The notes below the pieces were generated by a model, which saw nothing but the letters and a program-made list of their open reading frames with translations, ran no database searches and was not told where the DNA came from. A DNA stretch of 64,000 bases from Bacteroides congonensis (GTDB lineage Bacteria > Bacteroidota > Bacteroidia > Bacteroidales > Bacteroidaceae), in NCBI RefSeq assembly GCF_900130125.1, contig NZ_FQXY01000009.1, positions 1,093,760 to 1,157,759 of the forward strand, written 5' to 3'. Of this stretch, positions 45,931 to 54,414 are shown piece after piece. The translations under genes were made by a program, and so were the position numbers. Every line of letters begins with the position of its first letter. Position 1 is the first letter of the stretch.

Positions 45931-45959
45931 CCACCGGAATGAGTCGCTCATTCCGATGG
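45931..45959. terminator. hairpin between the uptake operon and the hexuronate genes
   Basis: CCACCGGAATGAG pairs with CTCATTCCGATGG across a TCG loop. There is no clear T-run on either side. Confidence 0.5.
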
Positions 45960-45990
45960 CCTATCCCCTTTAAACACCTTTAAACAAAAT

Positions 45991-46064
45991 GAAAATATGC
46001 CTCATTTACTAACTAAACTAACTAACCCTTCGAGGCATATTTTAAAGAGGCTGTCGCATCAGCC
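45991..46064 (-). terminator. terminator region of the kdgK-eda operon
   Basis: GGCTG/CAGCC (46049-46064) followed on the minus strand by TCTTTAAAA lies 36 bp after the eda stop. Next to it AAAATATGCCTC and GAGGCATATTTT form a perfect 12-bp stem around a loop of ACTAACTAA repeats. Confidence 0.55.
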
Positions 46065-46099
46065 CCCTTTCTTATATAGATGGCTTTCGCCCTCTAGTC

Positions 46100-46768
46100 T
46101 TATTTACGAGCTTCAGCGATATAACCGAGAGCTTCTTCACATTTTGCAGTTACATAAGCCCAGTCTTCTGCTACCACCTTATCTTTCGGGAACAGTTTAG
46201 AGCCCATACCTACGCAGAATACGCCGGCTTTAATCCATGCAGTCAGGTTTTCTTTTGTAGGTTCCACCCCACCGGTCACCATCAGCTTAGACCATGGCAT
46301 CGGAGCCATCAGGCCTTTTACGAAATTAGTTCCATAAACGTCACCCGGGAATACTTTGCAAAGGTCGCAACCTACTTCCTGAGCGAACCCGACTTCGGAT
46401 ACAGAACCACAACCCGGAGTATAAGCTACCGAACGACGGTTACATACCTTAGCTATTTCAGGATTGAACAACGGGCCTACTACGAAGTTAGCACCCAGTT
46501 GCAAGTACATGGCAGCAGTAGCCGGGTCAACAATAGAACCAATACCGATTGCCATTTCAGGACATTCCTTTGCTGCGAATTTTACGATTTCAGCAAATAC
46601 TTCCTGCGCGAAGTCACCACGGTTTGTGAATTCGAAAGCACGAACACCACCATCATAACAAGCCTTTACTACTTTCTTTGCAACTTCTGCGTCTTTGTGA
46701 TAGAATACAGGAACCATTCCTGTAGAGCCGATTTTATTCAATACGGCTATTTTATCAAATTTTGCCAT
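46100..46768 (-). CDS. eda: KDPG/KHG aldolase
   Basis: 222 aa, a class I aldolase of TIM-barrel fold. [14 protein letters not shown] carries the active-site Glu, [16 protein letters not shown] follows, and [17 protein letters not shown] holds the Schiff-base Lys. It splits 2-dehydro-3-deoxy-6-phosphogluconate into pyruvate and glyceraldehyde-3-phosphate. It is the second gene after kdgK (75-bp gap holding CAACTCTC repeats). With UxaA and KdgK it completes the lower hexuronate pathway in the cytoplasm. Confidence 0.95.
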   Translation of the reverse strand: MAKFDKIAVLNKIGSTGMVPVFYHKDAEVAKKVVKACYDGGVRAFEFTNRGDFAQEVFAEIVKFAAKECPEMAIGIGSIVDPATAAMYLQLGANFVVGPLFNPEIAKVCNRRSVAYTPGCGSVSEVGFAQEVGCDLCKVFPGDVYGTNFVKGLMAPMPWSKLMVTGGVEPTKENLTAWIKAGVFCVGMGSKLFPKDKVVAEDWAYVTAKCEEALGYIAEARK

Positions 46769-46843
46769 TTTATTATTTACTATTTTAAATGAATTGATTT
46801 TTCAAACTCTCAACTCTCCATTTTCAACTCTCAACTTATCTCC

Positions 46844-47869
46844 TTATCTCTGTACGCGACCGCTTGCGTCACCACCAGCCAATGCTTCAACTTCCTCTAC
46901 GGAAACAAGGTTGAAGTCACCATTGATAGTATGCTTCAAAGCAGATGCGGCTACAGCGAATTCAAGAGCTTCGCCCTGATTAGGCTTAGTCATCAAACCA
47001 TGGATGATACCACCTGAGAATGAGTCACCACCACCTACACGGTCGATAATCGGGTCAATATCATAACGTTTTGAAGTATAGAACTCTTCTCCGTTGTAAA
47101 TCATAGCTTTCCAGCCATTGTGAGTAGCAGAGAAAGATTCGCGCAATGTAGAAACGACATATTTGAATCCGAATTCTTTCATCATCTGCTGGAAAATACC
47201 TTTGTAGCCTTCAGCATCCGTGTGACCTGCCTCAACGTCAGCATCCGGTTTGAATCCCAGACAAAGTTCTGCGTCCTCTTCGTTACCGATACATACGTCT
47301 ACAAACTGCATCAACGGTTTCATGATAGACTGCGCTTTTTCTTTAGTCCACAGTTTCTTACGGAAGTTCAAGTCAACAGAAACAGTTACACCGTGACGTT
47401 TTGCAGCTTCGCAAGCCAGACGGGTCAGTTCGGCAGCCTTGTCAGAGATAGCCGGAGTGATACCAGACCAGTGGAACCAGTCAGCACCTTCCATGATAGC
47501 GTCAAAGTCGAAGTCAGCAGCATCGGCTTCGGCAATTGCAGAATGAGCGCGGTCATAAATAACCTTGCTAGGACGCATAGAAGCACCTGTTTCCAAATAG
47601 TAGATACCTACGCGGTCGCCCCCACGAGCAATAAAGTCTGTCTTCACACCATATTTACGCAATGCGTTAACAGCAGACTGTCCGATTTCGTGCTTCGGCA
47701 ATTTAGTTACGAAATAAGCTTCATGTCCGTAGTTGGCACAGCTCACTGCAACGTTCGCTTCTCCACCACCATATACTACATCAAAAGAGTCAGATTGAAC
47801 AAAACGAGTATTACCCGGAGTTGATAATCTAAGCATGATTTCGCCTAACGTAACGACTTTCTTTCCCAT
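46844..47869 (-). CDS. kdgK: 2-dehydro-3-deoxygluconokinase (PfkB family)
   Basis: 341 aa, a ribokinase-fold sugar kinase. GGGEANVAVSCANYGHEA is the N-terminal substrate-binding signature, and DRVGGGDSFSGGIIHGLMTK holds the catalytic Asp and anion hole. KdgK is chosen because the neighbours eda and uxaA need it: it phosphorylates 2-dehydro-3-deoxygluconate to KDPG. By sequence alone another PfkB sugar kinase is possible. The promoter and a LacI-type operator lie about 135 bp upstream. Confidence 0.88.
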   Translation of the reverse strand: MGKKVVTLGEIMLRLSTPGNTRFVQSDSFDVVYGGGEANVAVSCANYGHEAYFVTKLPKHEIGQSAVNALRKYGVKTDFIARGGDRVGIYYLETGASMRPSKVIYDRAHSAIAEADAADFDFDAIMEGADWFHWSGITPAISDKAAELTRLACEAAKRHGVTVSVDLNFRKKLWTKEKAQSIMKPLMQFVDVCIGNEEDAELCLGFKPDADVEAGHTDAEGYKGIFQQMMKEFGFKYVVSTLRESFSATHNGWKAMIYNGEEFYTSKRYDIDPIIDRVGGGDSFSGGIIHGLMTKPNQGEALEFAVAASALKHTINGDFNLVSVEEVEALAGGDASGRVQR

Positions 47870-48001
47870 AATTTTATGTTTTAATTTCTAAGTTATTAAT
47901 ATTATGAACTTTCAATTTATCATTTTAGCCCTATTTTTAGGGTTAACACACTGATAACATGACCATTAAACCATCAAAAGGTTAACACTGCATACCTTTC
48001 G

Positions 48002-48041
48002 TGTGCGGGCACAAAGATACAACAATTTTCGTAATTACAAA
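48002..48041 (-). promoter_or_regulatory. kdgK-eda promoter with overlapping LacI-type operator 1
   Basis: Minus strand TTTG (48038-48041), an 18-nt gap and TATCTTTG (48012-48019). The palindrome TGTGC-GG-GCACA (48002-48013) starts where the -7 element ends, so it covers the expected transcription start. An AACAATTTT/AAAATTGTT inverted repeat (48020-48048) spans the spacer. The adjacent LacI-family gene is the likely repressor. Confidence 0.7.
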
Positions 48042-48049
48042 AATTGTTA

Positions 48050-48095
48050 TATATTTGTATCGAAAATATTAAGATTATTATTGTGTGCGAGCACA
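48050..48095 (+). promoter_or_regulatory. lacI-uxaA promoter and operator 2
   Basis: -7 element TATATTTG (48050-48057) for the plus-strand genes, followed by a second palindrome TGTGC-GA-GCACA (48084-48095) in the leader. The two palindromes are 82 bp apart centre to centre, about eight helical turns, which would suit a DNA loop. Confidence 0.65.
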
Positions 48096-48121
48096 TATAC
48101 CTATATAAATAAGGTTATCGT

Positions 48122-49186
48122 ATGAATAAATTGCCCGAAAGGATTAGAATCAAAGACATCGCCCGCTTGGCGGATGTATCAGTGGGAACGGTAGACCGCG
48201 TCATTCACGGACGCAGCGGAGTATCGGAAGCAAGCAAAAAACGCGTGGAGGAAATCCTGAAGCAACTCGACTATCAGCCCAACATGTACGCCAGCGCCCT
48301 GGCATCCAACAAGAAATATACGTTTATCTGTCTTTTGCCGGAACACCTGGAAGGCGAATACTGGACAGCCGTTGAGTCGGGTATCCATGAAGCTATCGCC
48401 ACCTATTCGGATTTCAACACTTCGGTGAAAATCAACTATTACGACCCGTACGACTATCATTCGTTTGTCGATGCCAGTGAAGCGATTCTGAAGCTTCAGC
48501 CTGACGGAGTCATGGTAGCTCCTACCGCTCCCCAATATACAAAGGGATTCACGGATCAGTTGCAGGCACTGGATATACCTTATATATATATAGACTCAAA
48601 TATCAAGGATGTTCCTCCCCTCGCCTTCTTCGGTCAGAACTCACGCCAAAGCGGATACTTTGCCGCACGGATGATGATGCTACTGGCACGGGACGAGAAG
48701 GAAATCGTCATTTTCCGTAAAATACATGAAGGTATTGTAGGTTCCAATCAGCAAGAGAACAGAGAAATCGGTTTCAGGCAGTACATGGAAGAGCATCATC
48801 CGTCTTGTAATATACTGGAGCTCGACTTGCATGCCGAACGCAACGACGAAGACAACGAGATGCTGGATGAATTCTTCCGTGCCCACCCGACGGTGAAGAA
48901 CGGAATCACCTTCAACTCCAAAGTCTACATTGTCGGCGAATACCTGCAAAGTCGCGGAAAGAAAGATTTCAATCTGATAGGCTATGACCTTCTGGAACGG
49001 AATGTCACCTGCCTGAAAGAAGGAAATGTCTCCTTCCTCATTGCCCAGCAACCGGAACTACAAGGCGCCAACGGTATAAAAGCTCTTTGCGACCACCTCA
49101 TCTTCAAAAAAGAGGTCACTTGCATCAACTATATGCCTATCGACTTGTTGACAGTAGAAACAATTGACTATTACCATAGCAAATAA
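48122..49186 (+). CDS. LacI-family transcriptional regulator of hexuronate genes
   Basis: 354 aa. N-terminal helix-turn-helix IRIKDIARLADVSVGTVDRV with hinge helix, then a periplasmic-binding-protein-like ligand domain (YTFICLLPEHLEGEYWTAVE, IYIDSNIKDVPPLAFFGQNS, GYFAARMMMLL). The effector is probably an intermediate such as KDG or altronate; this is inferred from the neighbours. It diverges from kdgK and lies 30 bp before uxaA. Two TGTGC-NN-GCACA palindromes in the shared intergenic region are its likely targets, giving control of both operons and itself. Confidence 0.92.
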   Translation: MNKLPERIRIKDIARLADVSVGTVDRVIHGRSGVSEASKKRVEEILKQLDYQPNMYASALASNKKYTFICLLPEHLEGEYWTAVESGIHEAIATYSDFNTSVKINYYDPYDYHSFVDASEAILKLQPDGVMVAPTAPQYTKGFTDQLQALDIPYIYIDSNIKDVPPLAFFGQNSRQSGYFAARMMMLLARDEKEIVIFRKIHEGIVGSNQQENREIGFRQYMEEHHPSCNILELDLHAERNDEDNEMLDEFFRAHPTVKNGITFNSKVYIVGEYLQSRGKKDFNLIGYDLLERNVTCLKEGNVSFLIAQQPELQGANGIKALCDHLIFKKEVTCINYMPIDLLTVETIDYYHSK

Positions 49187-49216
49187 CAACGAAATACAAC
49201 TTTACAAGTACATTAC

Positions 49217-50707
49217 ATGGAAACAAAGTATTTAAGAATTAATCCTGCCGACAACGTTGCCGTTGCCATTGTTAACCTCCCGGCAGGAGAGCATCTCTCT
49301 GTAGATGGCATTGAGATTACATTGAACGAAGACATTCCCGCCGGACACAAATTCGCATTGAAGAATTTTGCAGAGGGTGAAAATGTAATCAAGTACGGTT
49401 ACCCCATCGGTCATGCCTTGATGGCCAGACAACAGGGTGACTGGATGAACGAAACGAACATCAAGACCAACCTCGCCGGATTGTTGGAATATACCTACAA
49501 CCCGGTTCAGGTTTCTTTGGATATCGCCCGCAAAGACCTTACCTTCAAAGGGTATCGCCGCAAAAACGGTGACGTAGGTATTAGAAACGAAATATGGATT
49601 ATCCCGACTGTGGGTTGCGTAAACGGCATCATCGGACAATTGGCCGAAGGGCTGCGCCGCGAAACGGAAGGCAAAGGCGTGGATGCCATTGTCGCTTTCC
49701 CGCACAACTACGGTTGCTCACAACTCGGTGACGACCACGAGAATACGAAGAAGATTCTTCGTGACATGGTGCTTCATCCTAATGCGGGTGCAGTGTTGGT
49801 AGTAGGTCTGGGATGCGAGAACAATCAGCCGGATGTATTCCGCGAATTTCTGGGCGAGTATGATGAAGACCGCGTGAAGTTCATGGTCACTCAGAAAGTA
49901 GGCGACGAATACGAAGAAGGAATGGAAATCCTGCGTGATTTATATGCGAAAGCATCTAAAGACGAGCGTACCGATGTTCCTTTGTCCGAACTTCGTGTAG
50001 GCCTGAAATGTGGTGGTTCCGATGGTTTCTCCGGTATTACGGCAAACCCGTTGCTCGGCATGTTCTCCGATTTCCTGATTGCACAGGGTGGCACAAGCGT
50101 ATTGACGGAAGTTCCCGAAATGTTCGGTGCGGAAACAATCCTGATGAACCGTTGCGAAAACAAAGACTTGTTCGAGCAGACTGTACATCTGATTAATGAC
50201 TTCAAGGAATACTTCCTGTCACATGGAGAGCCTGTCGGCGAAAACCCGTCTCCGGGAAACAAAGCCGGTGGTATCTCTACATTGGAAGAAAAAGCGTTGG
50301 GATGTACGCAGAAATGCGGAAAGAGTTATGTATCCGGCGTAATGCCTTACGGCGAACGTTTGCAGAAGAAAGGGCTTAACCTGCTTTCTGCTCCGGGCAA
50401 TGACCTGGTTGCAGCCACTACTCTTGCGGCAAGCGGATGCCACATGGTACTTTTCACAACCGGACGCGGAACGCCATTCGGCACTTTTGTCCCGACCATG
50501 AAGATTTCCACCAACTCGACTTTGGCTAAAAACAAACCGGGATGGATTGACTTCAATGCAGGGGTTATCGTTGAGAACGAACCGATGGAGAAGACTTGCG
50601 AGCACTTCATTGATTACGTTATCAAAGTGGCAAGCGGTGAGTTCGTTAATAACGAAAAGAAAGGGTATCGCGAAATTGCTATCTTCAAGACAGGCGTAAC
50701 TTTATAA
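49217..50707 (+). CDS. uxaA: altronate dehydratase
   Basis: 496 aa, full length. N-terminal SAF-like domain (about 1-95; AGEHLSVDGIEITLNEDIPA) and the large dehydratase domain with GYRRKNGDVGIRNEIWIIPT, FPHNYGCSQLGDDHENTKKI, LGCENNQPD and LKCGGSDGFSGITANPLLG. It dehydrates D-altronate to 2-dehydro-3-deoxygluconate, feeding KdgK and Eda. UxaB/UxaC-type upstream enzymes are not in this window. The family also includes galactarate and other sugar-acid dehydratases, but the split N-terminal domain and gene context favour UxaA. Confidence 0.92.
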   Translation: METKYLRINPADNVAVAIVNLPAGEHLSVDGIEITLNEDIPAGHKFALKNFAEGENVIKYGYPIGHALMARQQGDWMNETNIKTNLAGLLEYTYNPVQVSLDIARKDLTFKGYRRKNGDVGIRNEIWIIPTVGCVNGIIGQLAEGLRRETEGKGVDAIVAFPHNYGCSQLGDDHENTKKILRDMVLHPNAGAVLVVGLGCENNQPDVFREFLGEYDEDRVKFMVTQKVGDEYEEGMEILRDLYAKASKDERTDVPLSELRVGLKCGGSDGFSGITANPLLGMFSDFLIAQGGTSVLTEVPEMFGAETILMNRCENKDLFEQTVHLINDFKEYFLSHGEPVGENPSPGNKAGGISTLEEKALGCTQKCGKSYVSGVMPYGERLQKKGLNLLSAPGNDLVAATTLAASGCHMVLFTTGRGTPFGTFVPTMKISTNSTLAKNKPGWIDFNAGVIVENEPMEKTCEHFIDYVIKVASGEFVNNEKKGYREIAIFKTGVTL

Positions 50708-50765
50708 ATCGCCTTTTATTCCGTATTCTGATAAAAAGAATAGATTGTTAGAATTATAATACGAG

Positions 50766-50815
50766 TTGCTATCCCTCACTCAATGACAAATTGAACGGGA
50801 TAGCAATTTTTTTTT
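50766..50815 (+). terminator. rho-independent terminator after uxaA
   Basis: TTGCTATCCC (50766-50775) pairs perfectly with GGGATAGCAA (50797-50806), followed by a run of T to 50815. It lies 59 bp after the stop. Confidence 0.9.
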
Positions 50816-50929
50816 AGATTTATGACTATTCCAATGCAGCCGAATAGAGAAATATCTATCCAACTTCTTTTTTGAACCTGTTTATTGAAATAATCAGATA
50901 AAATCTTGTTCATTTTAAATGTTTTATTT

Positions 50930-50948
50930 TACTTTGCACTACAAAGTA
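50930..50948 (+). promoter_or_regulatory. palindromic operator over the promoter of the membrane protein/regulator/creD operon
   Basis: TACTTTG-CACTA-CAAAGTA: 7-bp perfect arms. The left arm doubles as a -7-like element (TTTTACTTTG), so a bound repressor would block transcription. The winged-helix protein encoded at 51557 is the likely repressor. Confidence 0.6.
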
Positions 50949-50956
50949 CTTTTAAT

Positions 50957-51556
50957 ATGAATAAAAATAAAGCATTAGAATCGGTTTTTGAGATAAAAGA
51001 GTTGATGGAAAAGTCCTCAAAGTTTATCTCTGTCAGCGGGCTCGCCGCAATCCTGGCAGGCATTTACGCACTGGCCGGCGCGTACATCGCGACACAAGTT
51101 ATCACACCGGACACGTATTTAATCGTCGCATTGGAATTAATGGCTATCATAGCCCTGTCGGTACTGATAGCCGCCGCCGTCACTGCCGGAATACTGTCCT
51201 ATTGTAAATCAAAAAAGACAGGACAGAAGTTTTTCAGCCGGCTCACCTATCGGGCATTATGGAATTTTTCCCTTCCGATGTTGGCCGGTGGCATTGTATG
51301 TATTTCTATCCTGATGCACGAGTATTACGATATTCTGGCATCCGTCATGCTTCTATTTTATGGACTGGCGTTGGTCAATGTATCCAAATTTACCTATTCC
51401 AGCGTGGCATGGTTGGGCTATGCTTTCATCTGTCTGGGTGCTGTCGACTGCTTTTGGGCAGGTCATTCACTGCTATTCTGGACGATAGGCTTCGGTGGTT
51501 TCCATATCCTCTATGGCATATTGTTCTATTTACATTACGAAAGAAAGAAATCATAA
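50957..51556 (+). CDS. integral membrane protein of unknown function
   Basis: 199 aa from ATG at 50957; the longer frame from 50906 would start upstream of the operator. About six membrane helices (for example FISVSGLAAILAGIYALAGA and IALSVLIAAAVTAGILSY), with a short charged N-terminal helix. It is followed with no gap by a winged-helix regulator and then creD. This three-gene set is recurrent in Bacteroides as far as remembered. Function not known; a stress sensor or envelope role is possible. Confidence 0.8.
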   Translation: MNKNKALESVFEIKELMEKSSKFISVSGLAAILAGIYALAGAYIATQVITPDTYLIVALELMAIIALSVLIAAAVTAGILSYCKSKKTGQKFFSRLTYRALWNFSLPMLAGGIVCISILMHEYYDILASVMLLFYGLALVNVSKFTYSSVAWLGYAFICLGAVDCFWAGHSLLFWTIGFGGFHILYGILFYLHYERKKS

Positions 51557-51853
51557 ATGATAGAATCATTCCAATATATTAATAAAGCATTCGAAAGCAA
51601 GGTACGACTGGGTATTATGGCTGTTCTGATGGTAAATGAGGAAGCTGATTTCAATTTTCTGAAAGAACAGCTTGCATTGACCGACGGTAACCTTGCCAGC
51701 CATACCCGTGCGCTGGAAGAACTGGGATACATCGTATGCAACAAAAGTTTTGTCGGACGAAAGCCGCGGACTGCCTTTCAAGCAACTCCGCAAGGCAGGG
51801 AAGCTTTCAAATCTCATATTGAAGCTCTGGAGCAATTTCTAAAATCAAAATAA
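51557..51853 (+). CDS. winged-helix DNA-binding transcriptional regulator
   Basis: 98 aa. A compact MarR/ArsR-like winged helix: FNFLKEQLALTDGNLASHTR is the recognition region and GYIVCNKSFVGRKPRTAFQA the wing, ending in a coil for dimerisation. The ATG follows the upstream stop directly. It probably represses its own operon through the 19-bp palindrome at 50930-50948. No metal-binding cysteine pair is seen, so a protein or small-molecule signal is more likely. Confidence 0.88.
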   Translation: MIESFQYINKAFESKVRLGIMAVLMVNEEADFNFLKEQLALTDGNLASHTRALEELGYIVCNKSFVGRKPRTAFQATPQGREAFKSHIEALEQFLKSK

Positions 51854-51879
51854 TTCATTCATCTAAACACTATCAGCTT

Positions 51880-53232
51880 ATGGACGGTTTCAATGAAAAT
51901 TCAAACGAGCAACAGGCACAGCAACCTATGGGATGCCTTCACCGTTTCTCCAAAACAATCAAGGTGGTCATTATCGGGGGATTAATCCTTCTCCTGATGA
52001 TTCCTATGTTCATGATTGAAAATCTTATTTCCGAACGGGGACGCACGCAGGAAGAAGCAATTAACGAGGTAAGTGAGAAATGGAGTCTCGCACAGACTAT
52101 CACCGGCCCTTATCTGAATATCCAATACCCAATGGTTACAGAGAACAACGGAGAAAAGAAAGTGTCAATCAAAGACCTGATACTCTTTCCCGACGAGCTT
52201 TTGATTAACGGACAACTAAAGACGGAAATCCTGAAAAGAAGTCTCTACGAAGTCAATGTGTACCAATCGGAACTGACTCTGAAAGGTTCTTTCAGTTCGG
52301 AAGAACTGCTAAAGAGCAGAATAGATATGGGTCAGCTGCAATTCGACAGAGCCGCCATTTGTCTGAACCTGACCGATATGCGTGGTATCAGCGAACAGAT
52401 TAGTATCACTCTCGGAGATTCCGTCTATGTATTTGAACCGGGAATGGATAACAGAGGGATTGATAATACAGGTGTACACGCCATTGCGGATTTATCGGAA
52501 CTGAAGAACAACAAGAAACTGCCTTACGAAGTAAAAATCAAGCTGAAAGGCTCGCAATCCATAAACTTCATCCCACTGGGCAAGACAACCCGTGTCGACT
52601 TGAAAGCCAATTGGAACACACCGAGCTTTACAGGAAGCTATTTACCCAATAACCGGGATATTACCGAGAAAGAATTTTCGGCACAATGGCAAGTCCTGAA
52701 CTTGAACCGGAACTACTCACAAGTAATGATTGACTATACCAATTCCAATATCAAAGATATAGATAATTCCAGTTTCGGCGTTAACTTCAAGATTCCGGTA
52801 GAGCAGTATCAGCAATCCATGCGTTCCGCCAAGTATGCTATCCTGATTATCCTGTTGACATTCGGAGTTATCTTCTTCACTGAAATTATGAATAAAACCC
52901 GTATTCATGCTTTACAGTACTTGTTAGTGGGATTGGCACTCTGCCTATTTTACAGTCTGCTCCTCTCCTTCTCCGAACACATCGGTTTCAACCCTGCTTA
53001 TCTGTTATCTGCCGCACTGACTATCATACTGACAGGTGGATATATGTTCGGCATCACCAAGAGAAAGAAGCCGTCATTAATCATGTCCGGATTATTGGGA
53101 GTGCTCTATCTTTATATATTTGTCCTTATCCAATTAGAGACTTTCGCTCTGTTGGCAGGCAGCTTGGGATTATTTATTATCCTGGCAATGGTAATGTATT
53201 TCTCCAAGAAAATTGATTGGTTCAATGAATAA
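51880..53232 (+). CDS. creD: CreD-family inner membrane protein
   Basis: 450 aa, the normal size. One membrane helix near residues 30-50 (VVIIGGLILLLMIPMFMIEN), a large periplasmic domain with GPYLNIQYPMV and a LKGSQSINFIPLGKTTRVDL segment, then four to five helices from about 310 to the end. In E. coli CreD is a CreBC-regulated envelope protein linked to colicin E2 and beta-lactam tolerance; its activity is unknown. Here it is driven from the upstream operon, and a candidate small RNA lies 3' of it. Confidence 0.9.
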   Translation: MDGFNENSNEQQAQQPMGCLHRFSKTIKVVIIGGLILLLMIPMFMIENLISERGRTQEEAINEVSEKWSLAQTITGPYLNIQYPMVTENNGEKKVSIKDLILFPDELLINGQLKTEILKRSLYEVNVYQSELTLKGSFSSEELLKSRIDMGQLQFDRAAICLNLTDMRGISEQISITLGDSVYVFEPGMDNRGIDNTGVHAIADLSELKNNKKLPYEVKIKLKGSQSINFIPLGKTTRVDLKANWNTPSFTGSYLPNNRDITEKEFSAQWQVLNLNRNYSQVMIDYTNSNIKDIDNSSFGVNFKIPVEQYQQSMRSAKYAILIILLTFGVIFFTEIMNKTRIHALQYLLVGLALCLFYSLLLSFSEHIGFNPAYLLSAALTIILTGGYMFGITKRKKPSLIMSGLLGVLYLYIFVLIQLETFALLAGSLGLFIILAMVMYFSKKIDWFNE

Positions 53233-53253
53233 TCCGCTTTTCTTTCGAAACAC

Positions 53254-53418
53254 TTGACAAACGACTTTTTATTTTGTATCTTTGAAGAAATAAAAGTGAT
53301 AAACAGCATGAGTAATATAAGAAAAATAGATACATAAACAGCATTTAAACTGATATATTTTAGTATCAGAACAAATATGGTATAGGGTAATAGTCTAACG
53401 ATTATTACCCTATTTTGT
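53254..53418 (+). ncRNA. candidate small RNA of about 130 nt, with its promoter
   Basis: TTG (53254-53256), a 20-nt gap and TATCTTTG (53277-53284) make a near-ideal promoter. A strong terminator AGGGTAATA/TATTACCCT (53384-53411) followed by ATTTTGTTT ends the unit. Between them lie a CTGATA/TATCAG hairpin and only a 9-codon ORF (MSNIRKIDT, 53308-53337). The expected transcript is about 53291-53418. It could be a regulatory RNA or a relic leader. Confidence 0.55.
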
Positions 53419-53469
53419 TTACATTTTTACTTAAACAATTTAATCTATTCCCGAAAAACGCAGAAAATA

Positions 53470-53548
53470 GTTTTTAATAAACTCTGATACCGTTTATAAT
53501 AAACTATCCAAAAGTTTATTATAAACAGAAATCAAGTTTATTAATAGT
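53470..53548. repeat. four 13-bp boxes at exact 22-bp spacing
   Basis: GTTTTTAATAAAC (53470), GTTTATAATAAAC (53492), GTTTATTATAAAC (53514) and GTTTATTAATAGT (53536). The second and third boxes are perfect inverted copies of each other. The 9-bp spacers differ. Two helical turns per step would put all boxes on the same face of the DNA. The rest of 53419-53697 shows no gene. Confidence 0.7.
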
Positions 53549-53697
53549 GGAGCATTCAGTTGTAAGAATAAAACAACCTAATTTTACAGAATAGAAGTGC
53601 ATTGATAAGCACGCCAGTCTATATGATAATATAAACTAACACATCTTTCTTTTTACCCCAATATACGGATAGTTCAAGACTCTTTTTTATGATAGTA

Positions 53698-54141
53698 TCA
53701 AAATGTTCTTTTCAGATATACCATATCCGTCAACAGCTCACCTTCTTCATAAATCGGATGGTCATAATTGTCGGTAAAGAAATTCTCTATACGGTGGGAA
53801 ATAGTAAAACCGCAATGTTCATAGAAAGATATGGCAGAAGGCACATCTCCCGTACCAACTAACATTTCAGTACACTTGTCCTGATAGTACTCGAATAGAA
53901 ATTCAACCAAACGTTTCCCGTATCCCTGACGTTGGAAAAAAGGAACAGTAGCAATATTCTTGATTTCATAAATGCCTTCCCCTTCACGAGTTACCACACA
54001 GGCAGCTTTCAATCTATCGTCATACAGGACGAACATATCGCCACGCTCCAAATACCGGTCTATCATATCCTCTTGTTCATCAGCCAAGAGTAACAGTTCG
54101 AGGAATTCTTTCTTATCTGAAATTACTTTTTTTATCTCCAT
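53698..54141 (-). CDS. GNAT-family N-acetyltransferase
   Basis: 147 aa. Acetyl-CoA binding motif A: EIKNIATVPFFQRQGYGKRL; motif B: SAISFYEHCGFTISHRIENF. The substrate is unknown; the family acetylates small amines, antibiotics or protein N termini. Single gene, no operon partner on its strand. It converges on the box array region. Confidence 0.9.
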   Translation of the reverse strand: MEIKKVISDKKEFLELLLLADEQEDMIDRYLERGDMFVLYDDRLKAACVVTREGEGIYEIKNIATVPFFQRQGYGKRLVEFLFEYYQDKCTEMLVGTGDVPSAISFYEHCGFTISHRIENFFTDNYDHPIYEEGELLTDMVYLKRTF

Positions 54142-54229
54142 ATTATCTAGTTTGCCATAAAGATATAAAAAACTAAAATACCAGACTCTACTTTAACGAA
54201 ACTTATCCTGATATTTGGAATAAATAGAT

Positions 54230-54237
54230 TATCTTTG
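54230..54237 (+). promoter_or_regulatory. -7 element of the small-protein/PIN operon
   Basis: TATCTTTG, an exact TAnnTTTG match, 37 bp before the ATG at 54274. Confidence 0.6.
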
Positions 54238-54273
54238 TCTACGGAAATGTGATACACTAATAATAATAGAATT

Positions 54274-54414
54274 ATGAAAGAAGAAAAGAAAATACCAGAA
54301 GAAAAGAAAGTCAAAGTGCAGAGGTCGAAGAAAAAGAAAGTAAATAAGACATGGGAAGCACTTGGCAAACTAAAGGGAAGCCTCATAGTAAACGACCCTA
54401 AATTCTTACTATAA
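54274..54414 (+). CDS. 46-residue putative antitoxin
   Basis: Very charged (MKEEKKIPEEKKVKV, then RSKKKKVNKTWEALGKLKG) with a hydrophobic end SLIVNDPKFLL. The stop codon is directly followed by the ATG of the PIN-domain gene, with no base between, a typical toxin-antitoxin arrangement. The C-terminal tail would be the toxin-binding part and the basic region the DNA-binding part. The family is not recognised, so the call rests on position, size and charge. Confidence 0.65.
   Translation: MKEEKKIPEEKKVKVQRSKKKKVNKTWEALGKLKGSLIVNDPKFLL

Noticed and set aside
53470..53548. CRISPR array
   Set aside because: Boxes are only 13 bp with 9-bp spacers and there are no cas genes nearby.
54147..54386. 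79-codon minus-strand frame
   Set aside because: Antisense shadow of the lysine-rich 46-residue antitoxin (Phe/Ser-rich as expected).
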